From NCBI RefSeq assembly GCF_025452195.1, contig NZ_CP104973.1, positions 124,001 through 188,000 of the forward strand: DNA of 64,000 bases, written 5' to 3'. This document shows, piece after piece, positions 25,444 through 34,267 of the stretch. Positions within the stretch are counted from its first letter, which is position 1, and each line of letters starts with the position of its first letter. Position numbers and translations under genes: made by a program. Under the pieces are notes generated by a model. It did not search any database. It had not been told where the DNA came from and was given only the letters and a program-made list of their open reading frames with translations. The stretch comes from Phyllobacterium zundukense. Lineage in GTDB: Bacteria > Pseudomonadota > Alphaproteobacteria > Rhizobiales > Rhizobiaceae.

Positions 25444-27003
25444 CTATTCCGCCGCTACGGCGATTGGCGCGGGGCGGAAATCTTCAGGAAAATGGGTGAG
25501 AGCGCTCATGACGGGATAGGGCGTGAAACCACCCAACGCACAGAGCGAGCCAAACTTCATCGTATTGCACAAGTCGGTCAAAACCTCGATCTGCTTTTCA
25601 GGCTCGATGTTCGCCGAGATGCGATCGACGACTTCGACACCGCGAGTTGAACCGATGCGGCAGGGGGTGCATTTGCCGCAGGATTCGATCGCGCAGAATT
25701 CCATGGCGAAACGCGCCTGCTTCAGCATGTCCACGCTGTCATCGAAAACCACCAAACCAGCATGACCGATGAGGCCATCCTTTGCGGCGAAGGCTTCGTA
25801 GTCAAAGTGCGTATCGAAAAGTTCGCGCGGGAAGTAGGCGCCGAGCGGGCCACCGACCTGCACAGCCTTGACCGGACGTCCTGTCGCCGTGCCACCGCCA
25901 ATATCGTCGACGATTTCGCCGAGCGTGAGACCAAAGGCAACTTCGAAGAGACCGCCATATTTGACGTTGCCGGCGATCTGCAACGGGATGGTGCCTCTAG
26001 AGCGGCCCATGCCGAAATCCTTGTAAAAAGGAGCGCCCTTGTCGAGGATGACAGGAACGGACGCTAGCGAGATGACATTGTTGATGACGGTTGGCTTACC
26101 GAAAAGGCCTTTATGCGCTGGCAGCGGCGGCTTGGCGCGAACAATGCCGCGGCGCCCTTCGAGGCTTTCCAACAACGCGGTTTCCTCGCCGCAGACATAG
26201 GCGCCTGCGCCGACGCGGACCTCTATGTCAAACGCATAGGACGACCCAAGCACGGACGGCCCAAGGACGCCGCCCTCACGAGCGATCTCCAGCGCTTCGT
26301 TCATGACAGCAATGGCATGCGGATATTCAGAGCGCGTGTAGATGTAACCCTTCGTTGCGCCAACGGCGATGCCAGCGATGGTCATGCCCTCGATCAACAC
26401 GAAGGGATCGCCTTCCATTATCATGCGATCGGCAAAAGTACCGCTATCCCCCTCATCGGCGTTGCAGACGATATATTTCTGCGAACCCGTGGTTTCGAGA
26501 ACCGTCTTCCATTTGATACCGGTCGGGAAGCCCGCACCGCCGCGACCGCGCAAGCCGGACTCCGTCACCTTCGCCACGATTTCGGCAGGCGTTAGCTTGA
26601 GAGCGTTTTCCAAGCCCTTCAGACCATCATGGGCACGATAATCTTCGAGGGAGACGGGATCTGTGATGCCGCAACGGGCAAAAGTCAGACGTGTCTGCTT
26701 GGCAAGGAAGGGGTGATGATCGATGAGGCCGAGCCAGAGAGGATGCACCCCGCCGCCCTCGGCCATGCCACTGTCAAGCAGCGCCGCCACGTCGGAGGCC
26801 TTGACCGGGCCATAGGCGATACGGCCACTTGGCGTTTCGACCTCGACCATCGGCTCCAGCCAATACATACCGCGCGAACCATTGCGGACGATTCGCGCAT
26901 CGAGGTTGCGTGTGTCGATTTCAGTCTGCAGGGATCTGGCGACTTTCTCGGCACCAAGCGCCAAGGCGCCGGAATCGCGCGGAACATAAAAAGTGACTGT
27001 CAT
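25444..27003 (-). CDS. fdsB: formate dehydrogenase subunit beta (NADH/FMN subunit)
   Basis: A 519-residue diaphorase subunit related to NuoF, carrying electrons from FeS centres through FMN to NAD+. An N-terminal thioredoxin-like part (about residues 1-115) is followed by the FMN/NAD-binding core with GLRGRGGAGFPTGIKW, NADEGDSGTFADR and GAGAYVCGEETALLESLEG. The C-terminal 4Fe-4S motif is ESCGKCTPCRIGS, with a later Cys in LCALGG. The start is the ATG at 27001-27003, overlapping the stop of fdsG (ATGA); a longer reading with 35 Arg-rich residues is rejected. It is the second gene of the operon. Confidence 0.95.
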   Translation of the reverse strand: MTVTFYVPRDSGALALGAEKVARSLQTEIDTRNLDARIVRNGSRGMYWLEPMVEVETPSGRIAYGPVKASDVAALLDSGMAEGGGVHPLWLGLIDHHPFLAKQTRLTFARCGITDPVSLEDYRAHDGLKGLENALKLTPAEIVAKVTESGLRGRGGAGFPTGIKWKTVLETTGSQKYIVCNADEGDSGTFADRMIMEGDPFVLIEGMTIAGIAVGATKGYIYTRSEYPHAIAVMNEALEIAREGGVLGPSVLGSSYAFDIEVRVGAGAYVCGEETALLESLEGRRGIVRAKPPLPAHKGLFGKPTVINNVISLASVPVILDKGAPFYKDFGMGRSRGTIPLQIAGNVKYGGLFEVAFGLTLGEIVDDIGGGTATGRPVKAVQVGGPLGAYFPRELFDTHFDYEAFAAKDGLIGHAGLVVFDDSVDMLKQARFAMEFCAIESCGKCTPCRIGSTRGVEVVDRISANIEPEKQIEVLTDLCNTMKFGSLCALGGFTPYPVMSALTHFPEDFRPAPIAVAAE

Positions 27004-27473
27004 AGCCGCACCTCCGCCGCGATTTCCTCGATCTGCTCGGCGTCGAGACGTCCAATCACCTCGTCGTCGAGCATCGCGGCAGGCGCGCAGGCACAAAGGC
27101 CGAGGCAATAGACCGGCTCAAGCGTCACCGCACCATCGGCGGTCGTGCCATGCCAGTCGATTCCGAGAAGCTGACGCGCCCGGTCGGCAAGCGCATCGCC
27201 GCCCATGGACTGACACGCTTCAGCGCGGCAAAGCTTCAGGACATGCCGGCCGGCTGGATGATCGCGGTAGTCATGATAGAAGGTAAAAACGCCATGGACT
27301 TCGGCGCGGGAAATGTTGAGGGCCTGCGCAATCAACGGCAGCGTTTCCGGTGGAACATAGCCGAACTCGCCCTGCAACTCGTGCAGAATTGGAAGAAGCG
27401 GGCCTTCTTTGCCCTTCAGTTGATCGATGATGCCTATCGCTCTACTGGCGATATCGGTACTTGCGCTTTGCAT
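27000..27473 (-). CDS. fdsG: formate dehydrogenase subunit gamma (2Fe-2S, NuoE-like)
   Basis: A 157-residue NuoE-like electron-transfer subunit. The thioredoxin-fold 2Fe-2S ligands are Cys in LCRAEACQSMG and in YCLGLCACAPA. The N-terminal helical part contains LLPILHELQGEFGYVP and EVHGVFTFYHDY, usual for the family. The start ATG at 27471-27473 is preceded by GGGAGGG; a TTG three codons upstream is less likely. It is the first gene of the fds operon, reading directly downstream of the LysR gene. Confidence 0.94.
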   Translation of the reverse strand: MQSASTDIASRAIGIIDQLKGKEGPLLPILHELQGEFGYVPPETLPLIAQALNISRAEVHGVFTFYHDYRDHPAGRHVLKLCRAEACQSMGGDALADRARQLLGIDWHGTTADGAVTLEPVYCLGLCACAPAAMLDDEVIGRLDAEQIEEIAAEVRL

Positions 27474-27560
27474 ATCGTGCAACGCCCTCCCTTGTTTCTC
27501 CCCACACCCCGAAATAGATCAAAGATGCGTGGCATTATCAATACCGCAGTCTCGTTGAGC

Positions 27561-27577
27561 GATAGAAAATTTCTATC
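27561..27577. promoter_or_regulatory. LysR-type operator candidate (ATAG-N7-CTAT palindrome)
   Basis: GATAGAAAATTTCTATC is a perfect palindrome with 8-bp arms around one central base. It contains ATAG-N7-CTAT, the tetranucleotide spacing of OxyR/LysR recognition sites. It lies about 88 bp upstream of the fdsG start and overlaps the stop codon of the regulator gene, the place expected for an activator site. Binding is inferred. Confidence 0.6.
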
Positions 27578-28472
27578 AAACCATATTCATACTTAGAGCC
27601 AATGCGCGTGCCTCGTGCAACAGCGCCGAAACCAATGGTGTATGTGGTTCGCGATCCGCAGCGACCAGTCCAACGAGGTGGCGCGCGTCAGGCTCGACGA
27701 TGGGGATTGCACGGATCGGTTCCGCAAATCCCAACGTCTCGGCAAGGTTGAGCGGCATAATGCTAGCCCATTTTCCGGTTCTTATGTGCGAGAAAAGCAC
27801 AATCATGGAATTAGACTCGAGTGTCGGGTGAACCTCGATCCCTGCCTCCTGCAAATGCTTGTTGATGAGGCGGCGATTCTGCATGTCCATGGTGAGGAGG
27901 CACAGCGGCAACTGCCCCACCTCCGCCCATGTGACCGACTTCCGATCGGAGTAGGTATTGCCCGACGAAGTAATGAGTTGGTAGCGCTCGGTGTAAAGCG
28001 GCACGGACGTCACGCGCCCGAGCGGCTCATTATCCAGGTAGCTGATACCGATATCGATCTCGAAATTGCTGAGCAGCGTCAATACTTCAAGCGATGTTCG
28101 CGAGGTTACGGAGAATGTAACATCAGGGTGCTTTTCGCGGAACGGCGTTGTCAGCCGCGAGACCATGGCGAGTGCCGTCGGAATGGCGGCGATCTTCACG
28201 TGCCCGGCAAGGCCGAAGCGGGCAGCGCGGATTTCCTCGCGCATCGTGCGGGTATCGCCGACAATGCGGCGGGCCCATTCAAGCACGCGCTGACCTTCCG
28301 ATGTCAGGCCATTGAAGCGTGAGGCGCGCTGTACGAGTACAACACCGAGCGTATCTTCAAGCTGGCGGATAGCTGCTGAAAGCGTCGGCTGGGTGACGCC
28401 GCATTCTTCTGCGGCCCGGCCGAAATGCTTGTGGTGCGCCAAAGCGATGAAAAATTCCAGCTTGTCGATCAT
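27576..28472 (-). CDS. LysR-family regulator, probable fds operon activator
   Basis: A 298-residue LysR-type regulator. The winged helix-turn-helix is in residues 3-60 (FFIALAHHKHFGRAAEECGVTQPTLSAAIRQLE), a variant close to the OxyR/CbbR/FdsR group. The effector domain starts near residue 90 (HVKIAAIPTALAMVSRLTTPF) and includes IDIGISYLDNEPL. The start is the ATG at 28470-28472. It lies directly ahead of fdsG in the same orientation with about 100 bp between, holding a LysR-like palindrome. Regulators in this position control formate dehydrogenase in related bacteria; assignment is by context. The urt genes end 62 bp upstream. Confidence 0.88.
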   Translation of the reverse strand: MIDKLEFFIALAHHKHFGRAAEECGVTQPTLSAAIRQLEDTLGVVLVQRASRFNGLTSEGQRVLEWARRIVGDTRTMREEIRAARFGLAGHVKIAAIPTALAMVSRLTTPFREKHPDVTFSVTSRTSLEVLTLLSNFEIDIGISYLDNEPLGRVTSVPLYTERYQLITSSGNTYSDRKSVTWAEVGQLPLCLLTMDMQNRRLINKHLQEAGIEVHPTLESNSMIVLFSHIRTGKWASIMPLNLAETLGFAEPIRAIPIVEPDARHLVGLVAADREPHTPLVSALLHEARALALSMNMV

Positions 28473-28534
28473 GCGGGGTTGCTCCTCTTAAAGCGACCCT
28501 AGCGATGATCTTGTACAATCAGCAAGCCAAGTTT

Positions 28535-29230
28535 TCAAACGGTCAGGAACTTGCGCACTTCCGGTTTATCAAGGCTGGCGGCATCGCCGGAATGGACGAT
28601 CTCGCCGCGATCCATAATGTAGACGTGATCGGCGAGTTCGCGGCAGAAATCGAGATACTGCTCGACAAGAAGGATTGCGAGGCCCGCCTGATCGCGCAGG
28701 AACTGGATTGCGCGGCCAATATCCTTGATGATCGAAGGCTGAATACCTTCGGTCGGTTCATCGAGAACCAACAGTTTCGGTCGTGTCACCAGCGCGCGGC
28801 CGATGGCAAGCTGTTGCTGCTGACCACCGGAAAGATCGCCACCGCGCCGCCCGAGCATCGTCTTCAACACCGGAAACAGTTCGAAGACTTCCGGGGGGAC
28901 ATTGCGATTGCCGCGCGTGGCGGCAGCAAAACCGGTTGCGAGGTTTTCGCGGACGGTCAGCAGCGGGAAAATCTCGCGCCCCTGCGGAACAAAAGCGATG
29001 CCGGCGCGAGCGCGATCATAGGGTGGTTTCTTTCCCAAAGCCGATCCTTCAAAACTGATCGAACCGGAGGAAAGAGGGTGCTGACCGACGATGGCTCTGA
29101 GCATGCTGGTCTTGCCGACGCCATTACGCCCGAGAACACAGGTGATCGATTTCGGTTTCACTTGCAGCGACACACCGCGCAGGGCCTGCGCGGCGCCATA
29201 GTGCAGAGACGCATTTTCAATCGTCAGCAT
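28535..29230 (-). CDS. urtE: urea ABC transporter ATP-binding protein UrtE
   Basis: A 231-residue ABC ATPase of the branched-chain amino acid/urea (LivF-like) group. Walker A is GRNGVGKTS near residue 34, the signature is LSGGQQQQLAIGRAL and Walker B is LLVLDEPTEG, followed by LLVEQY (H-loop region). The DEPTEGIQPS text is diagnostic of UrtE. The start is the ATG at 29228-29230 with AAGGA upstream; 18 earlier codons are not conserved. It is the last gene of urtABCDE and drives urea import at the inner membrane. No urease genes follow within the window. Confidence 0.95.
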   Translation of the reverse strand: MLTIENASLHYGAAQALRGVSLQVKPKSITCVLGRNGVGKTSMLRAIVGQHPLSSGSISFEGSALGKKPPYDRARAGIAFVPQGREIFPLLTVRENLATGFAAATRGNRNVPPEVFELFPVLKTMLGRRGGDLSGGQQQQLAIGRALVTRPKLLVLDEPTEGIQPSIIKDIGRAIQFLRDQAGLAILLVEQYLDFCRELADHVYIMDRGEIVHSGDAASLDKPEVRKFLTV

Positions 29231-29302
29231 GGGAGAATTCCTTGCTCTTTTTGACGCAATTCCGGACGGAAGACCGAACGCCACTTTTTCTGGAATTGCT
29301 TT

Positions 29303-30049
29303 TTATCGGCCAAGATAGACCTCGATCACACGCTGATCATTACTGACGAAATCAAGCGAGCCTTCGGCCAGCACCGAACCTTCGTGCAGGCACGTCACCT
29401 TTACATCGAGTTCGCGGACGAAATGCATGTCATGTTCGACGACGAGCACCGACCGCGTCTTGGCGATTTCGCGCAACAGCTTGGCCGTTTCCGCAGTCTC
29501 GGCATCGGTCATCCCCGCCACCGGCTCGTCGACCAGCAGCAGCTTCGGATCCTGCGCCAGCAGCATGCCAATCTCGAGCCACTGCTTTTGGCCGTGCGAA
29601 AGGTTCGCCGCGAGCCAGTCGCGTTTCTCATTTAGGCGGATCGTATAAAGAATATCCTCGATCCGTTCGGCTTCGTTCGCGCTCTGTTTATGGAAAAGTG
29701 CTGCAAACGCCGAACGCGGACCGGAGAGAGCCAGCACCAGATTGTCTTCAACCGTGTGGCTTTCGAAAACCGTCGGCTTCTGGAATTTGCGGCCGATACC
29801 GAGCAAAGCGATTTCCGCCTCGTCATGCCTGGTGAGGTCCACTTCGCCATTGAAATAAACGTCGCCAGCATCGGGCTTTGTCTTGCCGGTGATGATATCC
29901 ATCATGGTCGTCTTGCCGGCACCATTCGGACCGATAATGGCGCGCATTTCTCCGGCCTGCAGCACAAGCGACAGATTATTGATGGCGCGGAATCCATCGA
30001 ACGAGACCGAAACGCCATCGAGATAGAGAAGGGTATCCTTGCCTTTCAT
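29303..30049 (-). CDS. urtD: urea ABC transporter ATP-binding protein UrtD
   Basis: A 248-residue LivG-like ABC ATPase, partner of UrtE. Walker A is GPNGAGKTT near residue 40, the signature LSHGQKQWLEIG is the UrtD form, Walker B is LLLVDEPVAGMTDAE and the H-loop is VVEHDM. It follows urtC after 3 bp and is separated from urtE by about 70 bp. Cytoplasmic face of the inner membrane. Confidence 0.96.
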   Translation of the reverse strand: MKGKDTLLYLDGVSVSFDGFRAINNLSLVLQAGEMRAIIGPNGAGKTTMMDIITGKTKPDAGDVYFNGEVDLTRHDEAEIALLGIGRKFQKPTVFESHTVEDNLVLALSGPRSAFAALFHKQSANEAERIEDILYTIRLNEKRDWLAANLSHGQKQWLEIGMLLAQDPKLLLVDEPVAGMTDAETAETAKLLREIAKTRSVLVVEHDMHFVRELDVKVTCLHEGSVLAEGSLDFVSNDQRVIEVYLGR

Positions 30050-30052
30050 GAT

Positions 30053-31231
30053 CTATTCCGCTGCCTGAGGTTCGGGAAGGTGCGCATTCTCGGTGGCAAC
30101 TGGCGGAGGGGGCCTGTCCTTCTTGCGCGCGGCGCGGTCAGCCAGTTTGGTTTTCCACGAACCGTAGAGGCCGAGGATGCCCTTCGGCAGGAACAGGGTA
30201 ACGATAATGAATAGCGCGCCCAGCGCAAACAGCCAGATTTCCGGGAATGCGGCTGTGAAATAGGTCTTGCCAAAATTGACCAGTACAGCGCCGATGATGG
30301 GTCCGATGATCGTACCACGGCCGCCCACGGCAACCCAGATAACGGCCTCGATGGAATTGGCCGGCTCGAATTCCGACGGATTGATAATGCCGACCTGCGG
30401 CACGTAGAGCGCACCGGCTATGCCCGCCATCATTGCCGAAATGGTCCAGACAAACAGCTTGTAGCGATCGACACGATAGCCCAGAAAACGCATGCGGCTT
30501 TCCGCATCGCGGACGCCGACCAGGACCTTGCCGAGCTTGGATCGAATGATGAAACTCGACACGAAGACGGCCAGCGCCAGAAACAGCGCGGTTGCCGCGA
30601 ACAGCATGGAGCGGGTGGTTCCAGCCTGGATGTTGAAGCCGAGGATATCCTTGAAATCCGTCAGGCCATTATTGCCGCCAAAACCCATGTCGTTGCGGAA
30701 AAAAGCCAGCAGCAGCGCATAGGTCAGCGCCTGGGTGATGATCGACAAATAAACGCCCGTGACGCGGGAGCGAAAGGCGAGCCAGCCAAAGCCAAACGCA
30801 AGAACTCCCGGCACCAGCACGACCATCAGCACTGCGAACCAGAAGTTATCGAAGCCGTACCAGAACCACGGCAATTCCTTCCAGTTCAGGAAAACCATGA
30901 AATCCGGAAGCACCGGATCGGCATAGACACCGCGCGGGCCGATCTGGCGCATCAGATACATGCCCATCGCGTAGCCACCCAACGCAAAAAACGCACCGTG
31001 ACCGAGCGAAAGGATCCCGCAGAAACCCCAGACCAGATCAAGCGCGACTGCTAGCAGCGCATAAGTCAGGTACTTGCCGATCAGCGATACCAGATAGGTG
31101 GGGATGTGCAGAGCCGAAGTTTCCGGCAGCAGGAGGTTTGAAAGCGGCACGAGGAAGGCGATCGCGATGAGCAGCGCAATGACAATCCCGCCGCGCCGGT
31201 CAACATGGGTGAGAAACCATTGGGTGATCAT
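30053..31231 (-). CDS. urtC: urea ABC transporter permease UrtC
   Basis: A 392-residue LivM-like permease with about ten membrane helices. Family marks are ALDLVWGFCGILSLGHGAFFALGGYAMGMYLMR near residue 65 and GIAGALYVPQVGIINPSEF near residue 265. The C-terminal tail is basic and Pro-rich (ARKKDRPPPPV). The start ATG overlaps the urtB stop (ATGA, 31228-31231), so translation is coupled. Confidence 0.96.
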   Translation of the reverse strand: MITQWFLTHVDRRGGIVIALLIAIAFLVPLSNLLLPETSALHIPTYLVSLIGKYLTYALLAVALDLVWGFCGILSLGHGAFFALGGYAMGMYLMRQIGPRGVYADPVLPDFMVFLNWKELPWFWYGFDNFWFAVLMVVLVPGVLAFGFGWLAFRSRVTGVYLSIITQALTYALLLAFFRNDMGFGGNNGLTDFKDILGFNIQAGTTRSMLFAATALFLALAVFVSSFIIRSKLGKVLVGVRDAESRMRFLGYRVDRYKLFVWTISAMMAGIAGALYVPQVGIINPSEFEPANSIEAVIWVAVGGRGTIIGPIIGAVLVNFGKTYFTAAFPEIWLFALGALFIIVTLFLPKGILGLYGSWKTKLADRAARKKDRPPPPVATENAHLPEPQAAE

Positions 31232-32856
31232 GCCTCTATCGCCCTTCCCTTGAGTGCGAAGAGACCGCGCGGGCGCTTCTGGATGAACAGGATGATAAGC
31301 ACAAGCACGACGATCTTGCCTAGGACAGCGCCGGCGAAAGGCTCGAGGAACTTGTTGGCGATGCCGAGCGACATGGCGCCGACCAATGTGCCCCAGAGAT
31401 TGCCGACACCGCCAAAGACAACAACCATGAAGCTGTCGATGATATAGCCTTGGCCAAGATTGGGACTGACGTTGTCGATCTGGCTAAGGGCGACACCAGC
31501 GATACCGGCGATGCCGGAGCCAAGACCGAATGTAAGTGCATCGACCCATGGCGTCCTGATGCCCATAGACGAGGCCATACGGCGATTTTGGGTGACTGCC
31601 CGCATCCGCAAACCGAGCATGGTCTTCTTCAGGACCAGTTGCAGGATGGCAAAGACGGATAAAGCGAAAACGATGATCCACAGGCGCGACCATGTCAGTG
31701 TGATCAAGCCAAGGTCGAAAGACCCGGCCATCCAGGATGGATTGCCGACTTGCACATTGGATGCCCCGAACCAGGAGCGAATGGCCTGTTGCAGCACAAG
31801 CGAAATGCCCCAGGTCGCCAGCAACGTTTCAAGAGGACGTCCGTAGAGAAAACGGATAATGCCGCGCTCGATGACCACGCCTATCCCACCGGAAACGAGA
31901 AATGCGGCGGGGAGAGCTATGAGCAGCGAGTAGTCGAACAGGCCAGGCGCAGACGCCCGGATAATCTGCTGCACGACGAACGTCGTATAGGCGCCGATCA
32001 TGACCATCTCGCCATGTGCCATGTTGATGACGCCCATGACACCGAAGGTAATGGCAAGGCCGATAGCCGCAAGCAGCAGAACCGAACCCAGTGACAGGCC
32101 GTAAACGACATTCTGGACGCCATTCCACAAAGCGAGCTTGGTATTGATGCGGCCGATGGCAGCCTTCGCCGCTTCGCCAACCGGACCCTGAACGCCCTCA
32201 AGCGGAGTAAGCAAGCCCAGAGCGTCGCGACTGTTGCCGGCACTCACTTCCGTGATGGCGGCAATTTTCACATCGTCTGCCGCTTCGGAATTCAGAACAG
32301 CAGCGGCTTTGGCCTGTTGCATGAGCGCTTTGACGCCCGCGTCCTGTTCCGCGGCGATGGCTTGATCCAATAGCGGGATCGACTCCGGATCGCGGGTCTT
32401 CAGGATAGCTTCTGCGGCTGAACGGCGCTCGGCGATATTGTCACTCATCAGTGTCAGGCCACCGATTGCGGCAGCGATATCACGGCGCAAGCGATTGTTG
32501 ACCTTGATCTTTTCGGCGGATGACCGCGGCACGGGATCGAGTTTTGTCCCGGTCAGCGGATCGGTTGCGGCGTAGTCCGAACCGTCACGTTTGCCAAGAA
32601 AGACAGTCTTGTCGGCTTTTGCCACGTAAAGATCACCGGCGCTGAGCGCATCGAGGATTTTGGAGACGCGGGGATCGCCGGTTTTGACCAAGTCCGAGAT
32701 GGCCTTGGTCGTGTCCTCGAATTTGTCGCCGGCAAGTGCCTGAACAAGCGGCCGTAGCTTCGCGTCATCAACAGTCTGCGCATTGGACTGGGCAATGTGA
32801 CAACAAGCGCCAAGTATCAGAATGAATACGGACAGCAGGCGGTTCAATCGCATCAA
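31228..32856 (-). CDS. urtB: urea ABC transporter permease UrtB with N-terminal periplasmic domain
   Basis: A 542-residue protein. Residues 1-26 form a signal sequence (ILGACCHIAQSNAQT), residues about 27-240 form a helical, HEAT-like extracytoplasmic domain characteristic of UrtB, and residues about 250-542 are the LivH-type permease. The permease marks are GVMGVINMAHGEMVMIGAYTTF and ALTFGLGSGIAGIAGVALSQIDNVSPNLGQ. The role is the membrane channel for urea with UrtC. It starts 112 bp after the urtA stop, with a strong hairpin in that gap. Confidence 0.95.
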   Translation of the reverse strand: MMRLNRLLSVFILILGACCHIAQSNAQTVDDAKLRPLVQALAGDKFEDTTKAISDLVKTGDPRVSKILDALSAGDLYVAKADKTVFLGKRDGSDYAATDPLTGTKLDPVPRSSAEKIKVNNRLRRDIAAAIGGLTLMSDNIAERRSAAEAILKTRDPESIPLLDQAIAAEQDAGVKALMQQAKAAAVLNSEAADDVKIAAITEVSAGNSRDALGLLTPLEGVQGPVGEAAKAAIGRINTKLALWNGVQNVVYGLSLGSVLLLAAIGLAITFGVMGVINMAHGEMVMIGAYTTFVVQQIIRASAPGLFDYSLLIALPAAFLVSGGIGVVIERGIIRFLYGRPLETLLATWGISLVLQQAIRSWFGASNVQVGNPSWMAGSFDLGLITLTWSRLWIIVFALSVFAILQLVLKKTMLGLRMRAVTQNRRMASSMGIRTPWVDALTFGLGSGIAGIAGVALSQIDNVSPNLGQGYIIDSFMVVVFGGVGNLWGTLVGAMSLGIANKFLEPFAGAVLGKIVVLVLIILFIQKRPRGLFALKGRAIEA

Positions 32857-32885
32857 TCAATCCTGTGTTGAAATTTTCGGCGGAA

Positions 32886-32918
32886 ACTCCATCCCCACAT
32901 GCAAGGCGGGGATGGAGT
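32886..32918. repeat. strong hairpin between urtA and urtB
   Basis: ACTCCATCCCC (32886-32896) and GGGGATGGAGT (32908-32918) form a perfect 11-bp stem with an 11-nt loop, in the 112-bp gap after urtA. There is no U-tract. Such structures often protect the upstream binding-protein mRNA or attenuate read-through. Confidence 0.7.
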
Positions 32919-32968
32919 CAGCTTCGGATGTGCCCGGACCCGAAGCCTGGGAGTGGGAGTTCAAACCC

Positions 32969-34267
32969 CTAGTTGGTAACGCCACCGCACTTGCCGCTGA
33001 CAACGTTGAAGTTGCCGCACGACATCGGCTTGCGCCAGTCAGAAATCAGATCCTTGGAGCCCGGAAGGTAATCGGACCATTCATCGCCGACGACGAGGCC
33101 GGGCGTCTGGTAGACGATGTCGAACTGGCCATCGTCCTGCACTTCACCGATCAGCACAGGCTTGGTGATGTGATGATTGGGCATCATGGTTGCGTAGCCG
33201 CCGGAAAGATTTGGAACGGAAGTGCCGACGATCGAATCGATAACCGCGTTGGAATCCGTGGTGCCTGCGGCCTCAACAGCCTTCACCCACATGTTGAAGC
33301 CAATATAGGTTGCTTCCATCGGATCGTTGGTCACGCGTTTGTCGTTCTTCGTATAGGCATGCCATTCCTTGATGAACTCGGCGTTTGCGTCCGCATCAAC
33401 CGACTGGAAATAGTTCCAGGCTGCGAGGTGGCCGACGAGCGGCTTTGTATCGAGACCAGCCAATTCTTCTTCGCCGACCGAGAAGGCAACGACCGGAATG
33501 TCTTCAGCCTTGATGCCCTGGTTAGCGAGTTCCTTGTAGAAGGGCACGTTCGCATCGCCATTGATGGTCGAAACCACGGCCGTCTTCTTGCCGGTGGAAC
33601 CAAACTTCTTGATATCGGACACGATCGTCTGCCAATCGGACTGGCCGAATGGCGTGTAGTTGATCATGATGTCCTCATCCTTGACGCCCTTAGCGTTGAG
33701 ATAGGCTTTGAGGATCTTGTTGGTGGTCTGCGGATAGACGTAATCGGTGCCAGCGAGAACCCAGCGCTCGACGCCTTCTTCTTTGGCTAGATAATCGACG
33801 GCTGGAATAGCCTGCTGGTTCGGCGCTGCGCCCGTATAGAACACATTGCGCGAGCTTTCTTCACCCTCGTACTGGACAGGATAGAACAGCATCGAGTTCA
33901 GCTCTTCGAAAACCGGCAGAACCGATTTACGCGAGGAAGATGTCCAGCAGCCGAATACGGCGGCGACTTTATCCTGCTCGATCAGCTGGCGTGCCTTTTC
34001 GGCGAAGAGCGGCCAATCGGATGCCGGATCAACCACCACAGCTTCAAGCTTCTTGCCGAGAACACCGCCCTTTTTGTTCTGCTCGTCGATCAAGAACAGC
34101 ATCGTATCCTTGAGGGTCGTTTCGGAAATCGCCATCGTCCCGGATAGCGAATGCAGAATGCCGACCCTGATCGTGTCGTCCGCGGCGCTCGCGGGTGACA
34201 TTGCCAGTGACGCACCCATCGCGGCGGCCGCCAAAGTCCCGATAAATCTGGCTGGTAGATTGAACAT
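32969..34267 (-). CDS. urtA: urea ABC transporter substrate-binding protein UrtA
   Basis: A 432-residue periplasmic urea-binding protein of the type I Leu/Ile/Val-binding fold. The signal peptide ends near residue 28 (SPASAADDTIRVG). Diagnostic text includes GILHSLSGTMAISETTLKDT, VFGCWTSSSRKSVLPVFE and LFYPVQYEGEESSRNVFYTGA. The start is the ATG at 34265-34267 with AGAGGGG upstream. It is the first gene of urtABCDE, with a sigma-54 promoter about 45-60 bp upstream, consistent with nitrogen-limitation control. Confidence 0.97.
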   Translation of the reverse strand: MFNLPARFIGTLAAAAMGASLAMSPASAADDTIRVGILHSLSGTMAISETTLKDTMLFLIDEQNKKGGVLGKKLEAVVVDPASDWPLFAEKARQLIEQDKVAAVFGCWTSSSRKSVLPVFEELNSMLFYPVQYEGEESSRNVFYTGAAPNQQAIPAVDYLAKEEGVERWVLAGTDYVYPQTTNKILKAYLNAKGVKDEDIMINYTPFGQSDWQTIVSDIKKFGSTGKKTAVVSTINGDANVPFYKELANQGIKAEDIPVVAFSVGEEELAGLDTKPLVGHLAAWNYFQSVDADANAEFIKEWHAYTKNDKRVTNDPMEATYIGFNMWVKAVEAAGTTDSNAVIDSIVGTSVPNLSGGYATMMPNHHITKPVLIGEVQDDGQFDIVYQTPGLVVGDEWSDYLPGSKDLISDWRKPMSCGNFNVVSGKCGGVTN

